Positions 17,458 to 27,952 of a DNA stretch of 64,000 nt are shown in pieces (within the stretch, counting starts at the first letter, position 1; every line of letters starts with the position of its first letter). The notes under the pieces are model-generated. The model saw nothing but the letters and a program-made list of their open reading frames with translations, was not told the DNA's origin and made no database searches. Location: the NCBI GenBank assembly GCA_016712285.1, contig JADJRK010000001.1, forward strand, positions 248,001 to 312,000. The letters run 5' to 3'. This stretch comes from Planctomycetota bacterium (GTDB lineage: Bacteria; Planctomycetota; UBA8742; UBA2392). Made by a program: the position numbers and the translations under genes.

Positions 17458-18111
17458 ATGCCATCCGACGCACTAGGCTTCTTCGAAAACACTCTGCTCA
17501 ATGATCCAGATCGTCTTATCAAGACGCATGAGCAGCTGGTGAAAGGCGGGGGCCCCGGAAAACGCGGACTTGGTCACCTGACGCGGAGCGGACTCTTCAT
17601 GTTGTGCGCCGCGTGGGAGCGATATGTCGAGCTCTTGCTCATTGAATCAGTCGATTTTCTGGCGTCAGGAGCCAGCAATACTGATGAGCTACCTCTGGAC
17701 GTGCAAAAGACGCTGGGAGCGGCCGTCAAGAACGACAAGCATGAGTTAGCGGCCCTCAAGATGGCCGGAGATGGATGGCGCAAACTGCTCTGCGAGCTTG
17801 CTTCAGCCAAAGCGGCAAGCCTCAATACGCCGAAGTCCGGGCCGCTTGACGTGCTCTTTCTGCAGTTCATTGGTTTGAATCTACTATCGGGGAAGTGGTC
17901 TGCCGGCGCCACGGTAGTTGACCAGTTCGTAACTGACCGGGGGGAAATCGCGCACAAAGGGTCCGGGGCAGCCTACATCCACTTCCAGCGGTTGGTGGAA
18001 GCCCGCGACATGATCTACCAGGTAGTTGTTGAAACCGACAATGCCACCGTCGACCACCTGAAGGCTGTGCTTCCCAGCAAGAACGTCGCTTGGAAGAAGC
18101 GGGGGCTTTAG
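17458..18111 (+). CDS. RiboL-PSP-HEPN-like protein
   Basis: 217 residues. ATG 17458 follows TTGGAGG by 5-6 bases; an in-frame ATG at 17416 would add 14 residues but has a weaker site. The helical core FMLCAAWERYVELLLIESVD and the C-terminal DRGEIAHKG match RiboL-PSP-HEPN proteins. R161 to H166 is the RX4H metal-independent RNase motif of HEPN enzymes. HEPN proteins linked to type I R-M loci (as PrrC and RloC are) cut RNA when restriction is breached. That precedent suggests a backup effector here. The next gene, hsdR, starts 3 bases later. Confidence 0.82.
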   Translation: MPSDALGFFENTLLNDPDRLIKTHEQLVKGGGPGKRGLGHLTRSGLFMLCAAWERYVELLLIESVDFLASGASNTDELPLDVQKTLGAAVKNDKHELAALKMAGDGWRKLLCELASAKAASLNTPKSGPLDVLFLQFIGLNLLSGKWSAGATVVDQFVTDRGEIAHKGSGAAYIHFQRLVEARDMIYQVVVETDNATVDHLKAVLPSKNVAWKKRGL

Positions 18112-18114
18112 GCG

Positions 18115-21100
18115 ATGGTGGATTCCATCAATCCCGATATCAACGAAGTCGAGCAATCGCAACTGCCGGCGCTTGTATTGTTGCAGAAGCTTGGCTTTGA
18201 GTATGTCCGGCGTGCCCAGGCGCTGGAATGGCGCGGTGGCAAGGAGCGTGGACTGCTTTTGGAGCCGGTGCTCACTAAAGCACTCAAGCGGATCAACCAG
18301 TTCACATACAAGGGAGTGCAGCGCGGGTTCTCGGATGCATCAATCGCCAAGGCCGTGCAGATGCTCAAGGATGTAAGCCTGATCCAAGGCCAGCAGAAGG
18401 CTAACGAAAGCGTCTACGACCTCCTTACCCTACCCCCGAGCTTTGATGAGAAGATTGACAGCGACACCAAGGCATTCAGCCTGAAGTACATCGATTGGTC
18501 CGATTGGAAGAACAATGACTTCCATGTGACTGCCGAGTTCAGCGTCACGCGTTCCGGGCGCGCCGACACATTCCGGTGCGACATCGTTGTGTTCGTGAAC
18601 GGCATTCCCCTCGCGGTCATCGAAAACAAGCCCCGCGATAAGGAGTTGAAGGACGCCGTCACGCAGATTCGTGACTACCAGCGGGCCGAGGGCATCCCAG
18701 AGCTCTTCAAATACATCCAGATCGTGGTTGGCATGAAAGGCAACGACGCAACCTACGCGACCGCCGGAACACCGCCGAAGTTCTGGTCGAAGTGGAAGGC
18801 CGAAACTGGAACCGACGAAGAAGTGCTGGGGTACATCCGCGGCCCGCTTACGACACCGCAAGCGAGCCAGTTGTTTACGGACTTCGGGGAGTATCGAGGC
18901 GAGTACTTCCAGCGCAACCCGACGATGCGCGAGATTACCGAGCAGGACCGCACTATCTTTCACCTGCTGCGCCCCGAGAAATTGCTGCGGATGGTGCGGC
19001 GGTACATTGTGTTCGATGCCGGCCTCAAGAAAATCGCTCGCTATCAACAGGTGCGGGCCGTCGAAAAAGCGCTGTCAAGGTTGACTGTGCCCGACGCTGA
19101 CGGGAAGCGACTTGGCGGCGTGGTCGGTCACACGCAGGGCAGTGGCAAGTCGCTGACGATGGTAATGCTGGCGAAAGCGATTGCAGACGATCCGAAGATC
19201 GTCAACGAGCGCGTCATCCTGGTCACCGACCGCAAGGACCTCGACAAGCAGATCAAGGGCACGTTCGAGGCGTGTGGCATCGAAGTGACGCGAGCGACCA
19301 CCGGTGCCGATCTGCGCGAGAAGATCCAGAGCGGTAAATCGTGGGTGATCACAAGCGTAATCAATAAGTTTTCGACGGCCTTGAAGCAGGCGAAGTTCAG
19401 CGATCCATCGGGGAACATCTTCGTGCTTGTGGACGAAGGGCACCGGTCGCAACACGGGCCGATGCATTCGCGAATCCGGCAAGTGTTCCCAAACGCCTGC
19501 TACATTGGCTTCACAGGCACACCCTTGTTGAAGGCCGAGAAGAGCACGTTCGAGAAGTTCGGCGGCTCCATCGATGTCTATAGCATTCGCCAGGCAACCG
19601 AGGACAAGGCGGTTGTTCCTCTGCGCTATGAAGGCCGCCTCGTCGAGCAGGAAGTGAAGGGCGAACCTCTCGACAAGTGGTTCGAACGCTACTCAAGCGG
19701 CCTCAACGACCAGCAGAGGGCCGACCTGAAGAAGAAATGGAGTCGCGCCGATGTACTGCCGCAGACACAGCCGTTTGTCCGCCTCGTCGCGTGGGATGTG
19801 TACGACCACTTCAAACGGAATTGGAAGGGCACGGGCTTCAAGGCAATGCTCGTCGCGGCACGCAAGGAGACCGCGATTCTGTTCAAAGAGTATCTTGAGC
19901 ACTTCACCAGTCTCGAGGCCGATAGGGAGCCGATCACGTGCGAGGTGTTGATTTCCGGACCCGGTGACCGTGAGGACGAAGATGCTCCAGACGAGTCGAC
20001 AAACAAGCGTGTCCAGGCCTTCTGGAAGCAACGGATGGCCGAGTACGAAGATGAGGACGACTACAACGACTCAGTACGAGACCGGTTCCGTGACAGCGAT
20101 GACATCGACATCCTGATCGTTGTCAGCAAGCTACTCACGGGCTTTGACGCCCCCAAGGCCACGGTGTTGTACGTTGCGAAGACGCTGAAGGAACACACGC
20201 TTCTACAGGCCATCGCCCGCGTCAACCGGTTGGAAGAAGGCAAGGAATTCGGCTACATCATCGACTACATGGGCAACCTTGGACACCTAAATGCTGCGCT
20301 AGGTGTGTACACCGCACTTGAGGGCTATGAGCCCGACGATGTGCGTGATGCCGTCTTGGACGTCCGTGCAGAGATCGAAAAGCTCCCGCAACGCCACGCC
20401 GCTCTACTTAGCGTCTTCAAGGATTGCCCAAACAAGAACGACTCGGAGTCAATGGAGCAGTGGCTCGGCGATGAGGCGCGAAGGGAAGAATTCAAGGAGC
20501 GTTTGCGCGAGTTCGGCAAGAACCTTCACTTGGCGCTTTCGACGCAGACATTCTTCGACGACGTGGCCGATGCGGACATCCAGAGGTACCAAAGCGACTT
20601 GAAGAACTTCATCAAGCTTCGCGGCTCAGTCGCCCTCCGGTATCAGGAGAAGGTTGATTTCAAGCAACTGGAGCCGCAGATCAAGAAACTGCTCGATGAG
20701 TACGTGGATGCCAAGGACATCGTGAAGCTGCAGGAAGAAGTGGACATTTTGGACAACGCGGCGATCGAGCAGGCGCTCGAAGAGCTCGGCACGTCTGCAG
20801 CCAAAGCCGACATGATCGCGAGTGTCACAAAGAAGAAGATCGAAGCAGAGCTCAAAGACCGCGATCCGGTCCTCTACCAGCGCTTCTCAAAGATGTTGCA
20901 GGACGTGATCGACGAGTTCCGCGCTCGCGTGCTCACCGAGGCCGACCAAGTTGCGTATCTGTCGAAGGTCCAGGGAGTGGCGAAAGCTGTTGATGCTGGC
21001 GCCAAGGACGAGATCCCGGCGCCACTGAAACCTCGGGAGACGGCCCAGGCTTACTACCGTGTCTTGGGAACTTGGGCTTTGGGCGTAGGCATCAATGACG

Positions 21101-21321
21101 ACGACGCGATTGTTGCCTTGACGCTTGCGGTTGAAGCAGCGATCGAATCAAAGTACCGCGTAGATTGGGTGAAGCGGGAAGACGTCAAGAATCAGATGCG
21201 CGTAGAGATTGACGACGCCCTCTACAAGTTCTGCAAGGAACGCGACCTGACGCTGGACTTCGACGCCTTCGACCAGCTTGCCGAAACAATCCTCACCGTT
21301 GCAGCCAAGAGGCGTCCGTGA
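18115..21321 (+). CDS. hsdR: Type I restriction endonuclease subunit HsdR
   Basis: 1068 residues, typical length. The N-terminal PD-(D/E)XK nuclease has CDIVVFVNGIPLAVIENK, with E170 and K172 as ExK. The helicase motor has Walker A GHTQGSGKS at 338-346, DEGHRSQHG from D440, a GFTGTPLL motif and late QAIARVNRL (motif VI). The C-terminal helical domain binds the M2S core. It translocates DNA with ATP and cuts unmethylated phage DNA. It is separated from hsdM and hsdS by six inserted genes, which is unusual. Confidence 0.97.
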   Translation: MVDSINPDINEVEQSQLPALVLLQKLGFEYVRRAQALEWRGGKERGLLLEPVLTKALKRINQFTYKGVQRGFSDASIAKAVQMLKDVSLIQGQQKANESVYDLLTLPPSFDEKIDSDTKAFSLKYIDWSDWKNNDFHVTAEFSVTRSGRADTFRCDIVVFVNGIPLAVIENKPRDKELKDAVTQIRDYQRAEGIPELFKYIQIVVGMKGNDATYATAGTPPKFWSKWKAETGTDEEVLGYIRGPLTTPQASQLFTDFGEYRGEYFQRNPTMREITEQDRTIFHLLRPEKLLRMVRRYIVFDAGLKKIARYQQVRAVEKALSRLTVPDADGKRLGGVVGHTQGSGKSLTMVMLAKAIADDPKIVNERVILVTDRKDLDKQIKGTFEACGIEVTRATTGADLREKIQSGKSWVITSVINKFSTALKQAKFSDPSGNIFVLVDEGHRSQHGPMHSRIRQVFPNACYIGFTGTPLLKAEKSTFEKFGGSIDVYSIRQATEDKAVVPLRYEGRLVEQEVKGEPLDKWFERYSSGLNDQQRADLKKKWSRADVLPQTQPFVRLVAWDVYDHFKRNWKGTGFKAMLVAARKETAILFKEYLEHFTSLEADREPITCEVLISGPGDREDEDAPDESTNKRVQAFWKQRMAEYEDEDDYNDSVRDRFRDSDDIDILIVVSKLLTGFDAPKATVLYVAKTLKEHTLLQAIARVNRLEEGKEFGYIIDYMGNLGHLNAALGVYTALEGYEPDDVRDAVLDVRAEIEKLPQRHAALLSVFKDCPNKNDSESMEQWLGDEARREEFKERLREFGKNLHLALSTQTFFDDVADADIQRYQSDLKNFIKLRGSVALRYQEKVDFKQLEPQIKKLLDEYVDAKDIVKLQEEVDILDNAAIEQALEELGTSAAKADMIASVTKKKIEAELKDRDPVLYQRFSKMLQDVIDEFRARVLTEADQVAYLSKVQGVAKAVDAGAKDEIPAPLKPRETAQAYYRVLGTWALGVGINDDDAIVALTLAVEAAIESKYRVDWVKREDVKNQMRVEIDDALYKFCKERDLTLDFDAFDQLAETILTVAAKRRP

Positions 21322-22034
21322 CTCCAACGCGCCACACCGTTGAATGGGGCAACAAGGTCATCGAGTTCAGCTTGCTCCGGACCGATCGTAAGCGCGTCGC
21401 CATCGAGGTCAATCCTGACTTGAGTGTGCTTGTCAAAGTTCCGACGACCGCTGAACTTGAACCCGTGCTGGGCGTTGTGCGTAAGAAAGCACGCTGGATA
21501 CTCCGCCAACAGCGATACTTCGGGCAGTTTGCGCCCCGTACACCTCCCAGAAGATTCGTCAGCGGCGAGACACACCTGTATGCGGGCCGGCGGTACCGTC
21601 TCAAAGTTCACACCGTCGACGGCGCCCAGTTTGTCAAACTTGCTGGTGGCTATCTGCATGTCTACTGCAGGTATGCAGGCGCTCTTGATGCTAAGAGGCA
21701 GCTACTGGAAGACTGGTATCTGCAACAAGCGGTGCGAGTAATGCAGCAGCGGTTAGAGACCTGCATCGACCATCGCGTATTCCGGGATTTGGCACTCCCG
21801 CCGATGAGCATTCGGAGGTTGCGCAAACGCTGGGGAAGCTGTACCAAGTCAGGGCGCGTACTACTGAACCTTGACCTGATTCGGGCCCCGAGAAACTGCA
21901 TCGACTACGTCATAACCCACGAGCTGTGCCACTTGCTCGTTCCGGAGCACTCGTCCGCATTCTTTCGTCTGCTGGATCGTGTTCAGCCTGACTGGCTTGA
22001 GAGAAAGACTCGGCTGGAGGCGTTGCTCGTCTAA
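21318..22034 (+). CDS. YgjP-like (DUF45) zinc metallohydrolase
   Basis: 238 residues. The start is GTG 21318, overlapping the hsdR stop as GTGA. Zinc motif HELCH at 201-205 with a third ligand at H211 (PEHSSAFF). The preceding RRLRKRWGSCTKSGRVLLN block is diagnostic of YgjP/WLM-type SprT-like enzymes. Such genes often close type I R-M operons; their substrate is unknown, though SprT relatives act on DNA-protein crosslinks. It is the last gene of the locus. Confidence 0.9.
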   Translation: MTPTRHTVEWGNKVIEFSLLRTDRKRVAIEVNPDLSVLVKVPTTAELEPVLGVVRKKARWILRQQRYFGQFAPRTPPRRFVSGETHLYAGRRYRLKVHTVDGAQFVKLAGGYLHVYCRYAGALDAKRQLLEDWYLQQAVRVMQQRLETCIDHRVFRDLALPPMSIRRLRKRWGSCTKSGRVLLNLDLIRAPRNCIDYVITHELCHLLVPEHSSAFFRLLDRVQPDWLERKTRLEALLV

Positions 22035-22603
22035 CTGCAATTCGAAGCATGTGCCGCCCCCGGGCAAGCAGCACATAATGCCCCTAGTCGGACGTCGAGG
22101 CTGTACCCACTCTCATGACCTACCACGAGCAGTCAACGTTGCATCACTCGCTCGCGAGATGCCTTTCCAAGTTGTTTCTAAACTCCTGTACCTACCGATG
22201 TTCCGTCGCACCACTCAAATGTAGATTCTTCGCCTCGGCACTTCTCCAGTTCAAACTGCCCGATTGGCGCCTTGCAGAGTGGTCGATCTGTGCAAGAAGC
22301 TCCCTGGTGGAGCTGCGAGCCGGCACAGCTCAGCCCCAGGCATGACGGACAACACCAGAAAGACTGCGGTTTGCTACAGTGTCGGCCGGGTGGGGCGACG
22401 GCCGGGAATGCCTAGAAATAGACCTGGCGGAATTTTCGGTCTGGACAATGAGTCGGGCCTGCGAATGAGAGAAGCTTTTTGACCGACACCCGACTCGCCC
22501 GACGTGATGTGGGCCCACCGGCATCGTCAGTTGGGCTGTGCCGACACGCAGGCCTTGCTGTACGATTGTTTCCCATGTGCTTGTAGCGGCACGGGAGGTT
22601 CGC
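22035..22603. other. Intergenic region after the type I locus
   Basis: No credible gene is seen. A hairpin with arms ATGTGC (22049-22054) and GCACAT (22071-22076) lies just after the YgjP-like gene and may end the operon, though without a T-run. The rest presumably holds the promoter of the kinase gene. GGGAGG about 6 bases before 22604 is its ribosome site. Confidence 0.4.
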
Positions 22604-25600
22604 ATGTCTCAGGTTGGGGCGAAGTGGCCTGCCATGCAACATGGCGCGGAGAGATTTGTACGCCGCGTGCTTGCCTTGCTCGAGGCTGACTTCCGTTCGC
22701 TGGCGTTGCACGCGCTAGCGCTGTGGGAAGTGTCCGGCGCGGTTTCTCCGGCGCTGTTTGAGGCTCTGGGAAACCTGCAAAGGCCCTCCTTCGGCTCGTT
22801 CAAGGGTCTCGTTGACGCCCTGCGCAAAGCGCGTTCGACGGCCTCGCGCGGACAGGAGACGGCAGTCGCACCGGAATTGGGGAGGCTGCTTGAGCTGCTT
22901 GACCAGCGTCCTGCACGCGAGGAGCTTGAAGCACTTCGCCCGCTGGCAGAGATGTGCCGCACCAAGGCGTCGGGCCTGACGCTGTTGGGCCTGCTGGCCA
23001 TGCCGATTGCATTGCGCAACGACGTTGCGCACCAAACGCCTGCACCGGATGCGCCATTCTGGAACCGCGCTGCTGAAGCACTCTTGCCGCTCGTAGATCT
23101 CCACAAGGCGGGCCTGCTGGGCCTGCGGGAACACCTGCAGTCCCTGTCGCCCGCTGCCCCCTGGTTTGTCGTGCGGGACGAGCGCGTGCTGACATTCAAC
23201 GGCTTGACACACGACTACGCCGCGCGCTACTCGGGTGACGACGGTGACCCTCTGTTGGACGAGGAGATGGCAGGGCCGGTGTTGCGCTCAATCGCGCGCA
23301 TGCTGGGTGAGGCCGACACCGGCGAGCGCGAACTGAAAAAGCTGCTCAAGCGCCTCGCCCCAGAGGAACTGCGCGGCGTGGTACTCGACGACTACCTTGT
23401 CAGCCGACCGGTCGGCGAAGGCGGCTTCGCCACAGTGCACCTCGCGCGCCAACTTTCGACGGGCCGCCGCGTTGCAGTAAAGATTCTGCGTGACACCGCA
23501 ACTGCCGAGGATGCCGCGCGATTTCAGAAAGAGGCAGAGTTTCTTTCATTGCTCAACCACCCGAACATCGTGCAGGTTATCGGATATGGTGAGGGCACAT
23601 GGCTTTTGCCGCGAAACGTCGATCTTTCGGGAGAGGCTTGGTTCGAGCCATTGTTTGCACGCGGCAAACCGGCGAAGACCTTCATCGCGTTGGAGTGGGT
23701 TGAGGGCCGCACGCTGGAGGAAGTGTGGAGGCATATCGCCTCGCGCGACCCCAAGGCGCCCAGCCATCGCGAGATCACGCACTGGCTAGAGCAGGCGGCA
23801 CGCGCGTTGGATGTGGTACACGGCGTAGGGCTGATTCACCGCGACATCAAGCCATCGAACCTGATGGTGGCGGCCGATGGCAGACTCAAGCTGATGGACT
23901 TCGGCATCGCGCGCTCGCAAAGCGCGGCGCGCACCATTCAGACACGCTCGGGCGAAGCGCCGGGAACGCTGGCATACATGTCGCCCGAGCAGTTGCGCAT
24001 GCGACACTCCGAGGCTGGTGTGGGATCGCCGACCGACGTCTACTCGCTGTGCGCGACATTTTACGAACTCTACAGCGGCGCGCGCCTTTTTGAGTGGGAC
24101 CTGGATGACTCGCGGATTTCACAAGGCAAACTTGATGAGACCTCGCACTACAAGCGGGAACACGCGCAGCGCCCGATAGCCCCGCGCATAGCCTTGCCCA
24201 GGGCCGGGTCTGAGGTGCGAGCGCTGCTGCAGGGCGGACTTGAGCCTGAACCGAAAGACCGCCCAAGCGCAGGCGTGTTGGCTTCGGATGTTGCGCTCGC
24301 ACTGGCCAGCCGCCCGATCCTGTATCGGCCGCCCGGCGCGGCGCGGCGCGTGCAGCTGGCGTACCGGCGCAATCCGCTGCTGTGGAATGCAGTTGCGGCA
24401 TTTGTGGCCTGTGCGATTGTGGGCATTGCCGCCTACATCTGGAACATCACGGAGGAGCAGGCACGTACGGCGGAACAGCGCGACATTGCGCGGGAGAACG
24501 AGCTCAAGGAAGCAGCGGCCAGGAAGCTCGCGCAGGAGAACGAAGCCGATGCCAAGCGCATGGAGAAACTCGCAAGCGAGCGCGCCGAAGGTGAACAGCG
24601 CGCCAAGGAGGAGGCCCAGCTCAGGCTGCGAGAGTCGCGGCGCAACTCGGCGCGCGTTCAGGTCAATCTGGCACAGACGGCGCGCAAAGAGCTTCGCCGG
24701 CAGGCATCCCTGCTGCACATCCAAGCGGCGCGCGACCTAAGCGATGACCTGGAGGGTGAACCCCCGGACAACACGTTGCGCGAAAGTACAGGTCCGCTCT
24801 GGCGTACCCGCTCGGTCTTTGCCGGGCTCAACGGGGCAGCTTCGCCGGACTTTGGGGACTACTACGGCAGTATCTCGTTGGATGCGACTGGCCGCCTCGC
24901 GGTTGAACCCGTCTTCGATGGTCTGGTTGTCTGGGATGTGCTGACGGGCGACACGGTCGCAAGCCTGGGTTTTCAGTACTCGGGTTTCGATTACTACCAC
25001 GCCAAATTCTCGGCCGATGGCAGCAAGATCTTTGCCGCCGGCGCGAGCCATGTCCTGGACGTCTGGGACGTTGAAACCTCTGAGCGCATTGCAAGCCTGG
25101 AGGGCCACGCCAACGACGTACTGGCGATGGCCGAGTTTCAGGCTGCCGGATTGCTCGCCACCGCGTCGGCTGACCGCACCATTCGAATATGGGACACCGG
25201 TACACTGAAAACCACTGCCAAATGGAACGCGCCACCTCAGGTCGGTCGGGCGCTGGCATTCAGCGCCGACGGGCGCCTATTGGCACTGGGAATGCACGAG
25301 GGTTCGGTGACGATCTTCGATGCCGTCAACGGTACCCAAGTTGCGCACTGGAAGGCGCACGAAGCCGAAATCCGCGATTTGGTGTGGCTCAAGGACGACC
25401 GGCAAATCATCACCGCCGGAGATGATGGCAAGATCCTGGTTTGGAATGCGTCAACGGGCGATCTGGATGGGAGCTTTGTCGGGCATGAGGGACAGGTTCT
25501 GGACATTGCGCTGAGTGGCGACGAGCGCGAGCTGCTGTCCGGCGGTACCGACTGCAAACTCCGGGTCTGGGACGTTCCAGCGAACGCGCTGCGGCAGCAG

Positions 25601-27952
25601 CTGGAAGGCCATTGGGACGCCATCAACTTTGTCCGTTTCACGCCACACCGGGGCTTGGTCATCTCGGCTGCGCTGGACGGTACATGGCGGTTTTGGAATT
25701 CTGAAACTTCCAAAGAGTGTCGCACGCTGGATAGCTTGCAGCACCCGCTCTGCGGGATGGCCGTGGTGCCTGGCGGGCAAGGTGTGGCAGTCATCGAATT
25801 GGAAGGGTCTGTGACCCTGCTGGAAACCACCACGGGTGCCATTCGCTGGCGTGTTTCAGCGGTTTTCGATACACCGCGCAGCGTAGCCGCGAGCCCCGAT
25901 GGGCGATGGATCGCGGTGGGCCAGAGCAACGGGAAAATCCTGATGTACGGTGTTCGCGACGGCTTGCTGACCGCGGAGATTGCGAGCGAAGGCGGCGCAG
26001 TGGCAGCCCTTGCATTCAGTCCCAGTGGCCGCGAACTGCTCGCCGGCTGCGCTGATGACACCTTCGTGAGAATCAACGTCGCAACCTGGCAACGTGTCGG
26101 CCGCATCGGACCCCTTCCTGCCAGCATTACCGGTATGGACTTTCTGCCGCCGGGCGATGCCGTTCTGGTCGCGTGCGACGACCTTCACTTGCGGCTTATC
26201 CGGATATCGGACGGGAAAGAACTGCGGGCATATCCGCAGCGCGGCAGCCTCGTGCTGAGTGGAGTCAGTGTGTCACCTAACGGTGTGTGGGCGGTGAGCG
26301 GCAGTGACGGTGCTTCAGTTCGCGTCTGGAAGCTGGATGAAAGCGAAGAATACACGCGCATTGACGTTTCCGGCATCGTCATGGTCAATGCTGTCGATAT
26401 CAGCCCTGACGGCGCGTTCGTGCTTGCCGCTCTTTCGGACGGTTCGGTGCGCGTGATCGCGATGGGGGATGGCAAGGAGGTGCGCAGATACGACGGGGCC
26501 GGCGGAGAAGTGCGTCACGTCGCGTTTGCCATTGACGGTGCTTTCGCCATCGCCTGCTCCGATGACAAGACCGTCGCGTCGTGGGAAGTGCATCCGTCAA
26601 CCGTTCGCAAGTCGTTCGATGCAAACACCAGCTACATGCGTAGTGCCGCCTACAGCCCCGATGAATCGCAAGTCGCGACTTGCGGGAAGGACGGCCGCAT
26701 CAGGACCTTCCATGCGACGACTGGCGAGAGATTGGCGGAGTCCGCTGACCTGGGCCAGGAAGTAACGCGGGTGGAGTACGCGCCGGACGGCACCAGCATC
26801 GCCTGTGCCACGGACAAGGGGCGAATATACCTGCTTCAACCCGGCACTCTGAGTGTCACCCTGGAACTCACGGGACACAGCGACTGTGTCAACTATCTGC
26901 TGTTCAACAAGCGTGGAACAGAGCTGGCCTCTTGCGGCTTCGACGGTGCAATCCGGATCTGGAGTCTGCCGCACGGTACCGAGCGCCTTCGCATCGACGC
27001 AGGGAAAGCGCCATGGGCAATTGCATTCACGCCGGATGAAGCACAGATCGTTAGCGGCGGGGAGGAAGGCGCCATCAAGGTATTCGCGAGCGCTTCGGGC
27101 CAATTGTTGCGAACCATGGAAGGACACTTCGGGGGCATTCGCGGCTTGAAGCTCTCCCGCGACGGGGCGACTCTGGTGACGTGTTCTTACGACAGGACGG
27201 CACGCGTCTGGGACTTTGAATCCGGCGCGGAGCGGCACCGATTCGCGCTGCATCGCCACGCCGCGCCACGCTGGGTGGACATCAGTGCCGACGACATGAA
27301 ACTGGTATGCGGCGGGGACGATGGCATGGCGAGAGTCTGGGACCTGCCGACGGGCCGCTTGCTCATCGTCTATGAGGAACGGACAAGCGGTGCGCTCCAC
27401 TCAGTACGCTTCAGCAAGGCGGGCGACGAAGTGCTCATCGCGTGTGACGACAAGACGGCCCGCATTGTGTCCGTCCGGGCGTGGGTAGACGAGGTGCCGC
27501 GCGATGACCGTGCCGCGTTCGTTTCACGCGTCACACGCTTGCGGCTAGATGCCGCACAGGCAATGCAATTGCGCGACCCGCGTGCCATTGAGCCAGGCAG
27601 CGGCGGAACCTGGGCCGACCCCGCGGCGCCCGCATATCTTGAACGAGCCGGCACTTCCCTTCGCGCATTTGGTGCCCGCCGAATGTCGCCGCGCGCAGAA
27701 GGACTCTGGCGCACTTACTGCGAGTCCCGGACGCGCCTTGTCCAAGAGCAGGTGCAGATTCTGGCTCGACGTTGGCATGACCAGTTCGAGGGCTATCGAT
27801 ACCATGAAGTGCGCGACGCCTCAGGCAAAACGAAGCGAGTGCCCGTGCCGCTGCGAGCCCGCGATGCAAATGGCGCATACGCAGGTGAGCCCGAAGGCGA
27901 GATCGATTACGAGCGTTGGTGGGACGAGGTGATCAAGCCGACGTTCAACTAG
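22604..27952 (+). CDS. HEPN-like / Ser-Thr kinase / WD40 fusion protein
   Basis: 1782 residues from ATG 22604 (GGGAGG upstream; the open frame begins 22 codons earlier without a ribosome site). Residues about 1-190 are all-helical and contain LRNDVAHQ: R138 to H143 is an RX4H motif with Asn after Arg, as in HEPN RNases. The kinase domain spans about 262-560: glycine loop GEGGFATV from G271, VAVK with K293, HRDIKPSN with catalytic D414, DFG at D432, and APGTLAYMSPEQL. A membrane helix lies at about 594-614, then a charged coiled coil (EEQARTAEQRDIARENEL). From about residue 745 to 1640 there are many WD40 blades (LATASADRTIRIWDTG; GGTDCKLRVWDVP; CSYDRTARVWDF). The last 140 residues are unassigned. 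Likely a membrane-anchored signalling sensor, typical of planctomycetes, sited in a defence island. Confidence 0.93.
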   Translation: MSQVGAKWPAMQHGAERFVRRVLALLEADFRSLALHALALWEVSGAVSPALFEALGNLQRPSFGSFKGLVDALRKARSTASRGQETAVAPELGRLLELLDQRPAREELEALRPLAEMCRTKASGLTLLGLLAMPIALRNDVAHQTPAPDAPFWNRAAEALLPLVDLHKAGLLGLREHLQSLSPAAPWFVVRDERVLTFNGLTHDYAARYSGDDGDPLLDEEMAGPVLRSIARMLGEADTGERELKKLLKRLAPEELRGVVLDDYLVSRPVGEGGFATVHLARQLSTGRRVAVKILRDTATAEDAARFQKEAEFLSLLNHPNIVQVIGYGEGTWLLPRNVDLSGEAWFEPLFARGKPAKTFIALEWVEGRTLEEVWRHIASRDPKAPSHREITHWLEQAARALDVVHGVGLIHRDIKPSNLMVAADGRLKLMDFGIARSQSAARTIQTRSGEAPGTLAYMSPEQLRMRHSEAGVGSPTDVYSLCATFYELYSGARLFEWDLDDSRISQGKLDETSHYKREHAQRPIAPRIALPRAGSEVRALLQGGLEPEPKDRPSAGVLASDVALALASRPILYRPPGAARRVQLAYRRNPLLWNAVAAFVACAIVGIAAYIWNITEEQARTAEQRDIARENELKEAAARKLAQENEADAKRMEKLASERAEGEQRAKEEAQLRLRESRRNSARVQVNLAQTARKELRRQASLLHIQAARDLSDDLEGEPPDNTLRESTGPLWRTRSVFAGLNGAASPDFGDYYGSISLDATGRLAVEPVFDGLVVWDVLTGDTVASLGFQYSGFDYYHAKFSADGSKIFAAGASHVLDVWDVETSERIASLEGHANDVLAMAEFQAAGLLATASADRTIRIWDTGTLKTTAKWNAPPQVGRALAFSADGRLLALGMHEGSVTIFDAVNGTQVAHWKAHEAEIRDLVWLKDDRQIITAGDDGKILVWNASTGDLDGSFVGHEGQVLDIALSGDERELLSGGTDCKLRVWDVPANALRQQLEGHWDAINFVRFTPHRGLVISAALDGTWRFWNSETSKECRTLDSLQHPLCGMAVVPGGQGVAVIELEGSVTLLETTTGAIRWRVSAVFDTPRSVAASPDGRWIAVGQSNGKILMYGVRDGLLTAEIASEGGAVAALAFSPSGRELLAGCADDTFVRINVATWQRVGRIGPLPASITGMDFLPPGDAVLVACDDLHLRLIRISDGKELRAYPQRGSLVLSGVSVSPNGVWAVSGSDGASVRVWKLDESEEYTRIDVSGIVMVNAVDISPDGAFVLAALSDGSVRVIAMGDGKEVRRYDGAGGEVRHVAFAIDGAFAIACSDDKTVASWEVHPSTVRKSFDANTSYMRSAAYSPDESQVATCGKDGRIRTFHATTGERLAESADLGQEVTRVEYAPDGTSIACATDKGRIYLLQPGTLSVTLELTGHSDCVNYLLFNKRGTELASCGFDGAIRIWSLPHGTERLRIDAGKAPWAIAFTPDEAQIVSGGEEGAIKVFASASGQLLRTMEGHFGGIRGLKLSRDGATLVTCSYDRTARVWDFESGAERHRFALHRHAAPRWVDISADDMKLVCGGDDGMARVWDLPTGRLLIVYEERTSGALHSVRFSKAGDEVLIACDDKTARIVSVRAWVDEVPRDDRAAFVSRVTRLRLDAAQAMQLRDPRAIEPGSGGTWADPAAPAYLERAGTSLRAFGARRMSPRAEGLWRTYCESRTRLVQEQVQILARRWHDQFEGYRYHEVRDASGKTKRVPVPLRARDANGAYAGEPEGEIDYERWWDEVIKPTFN

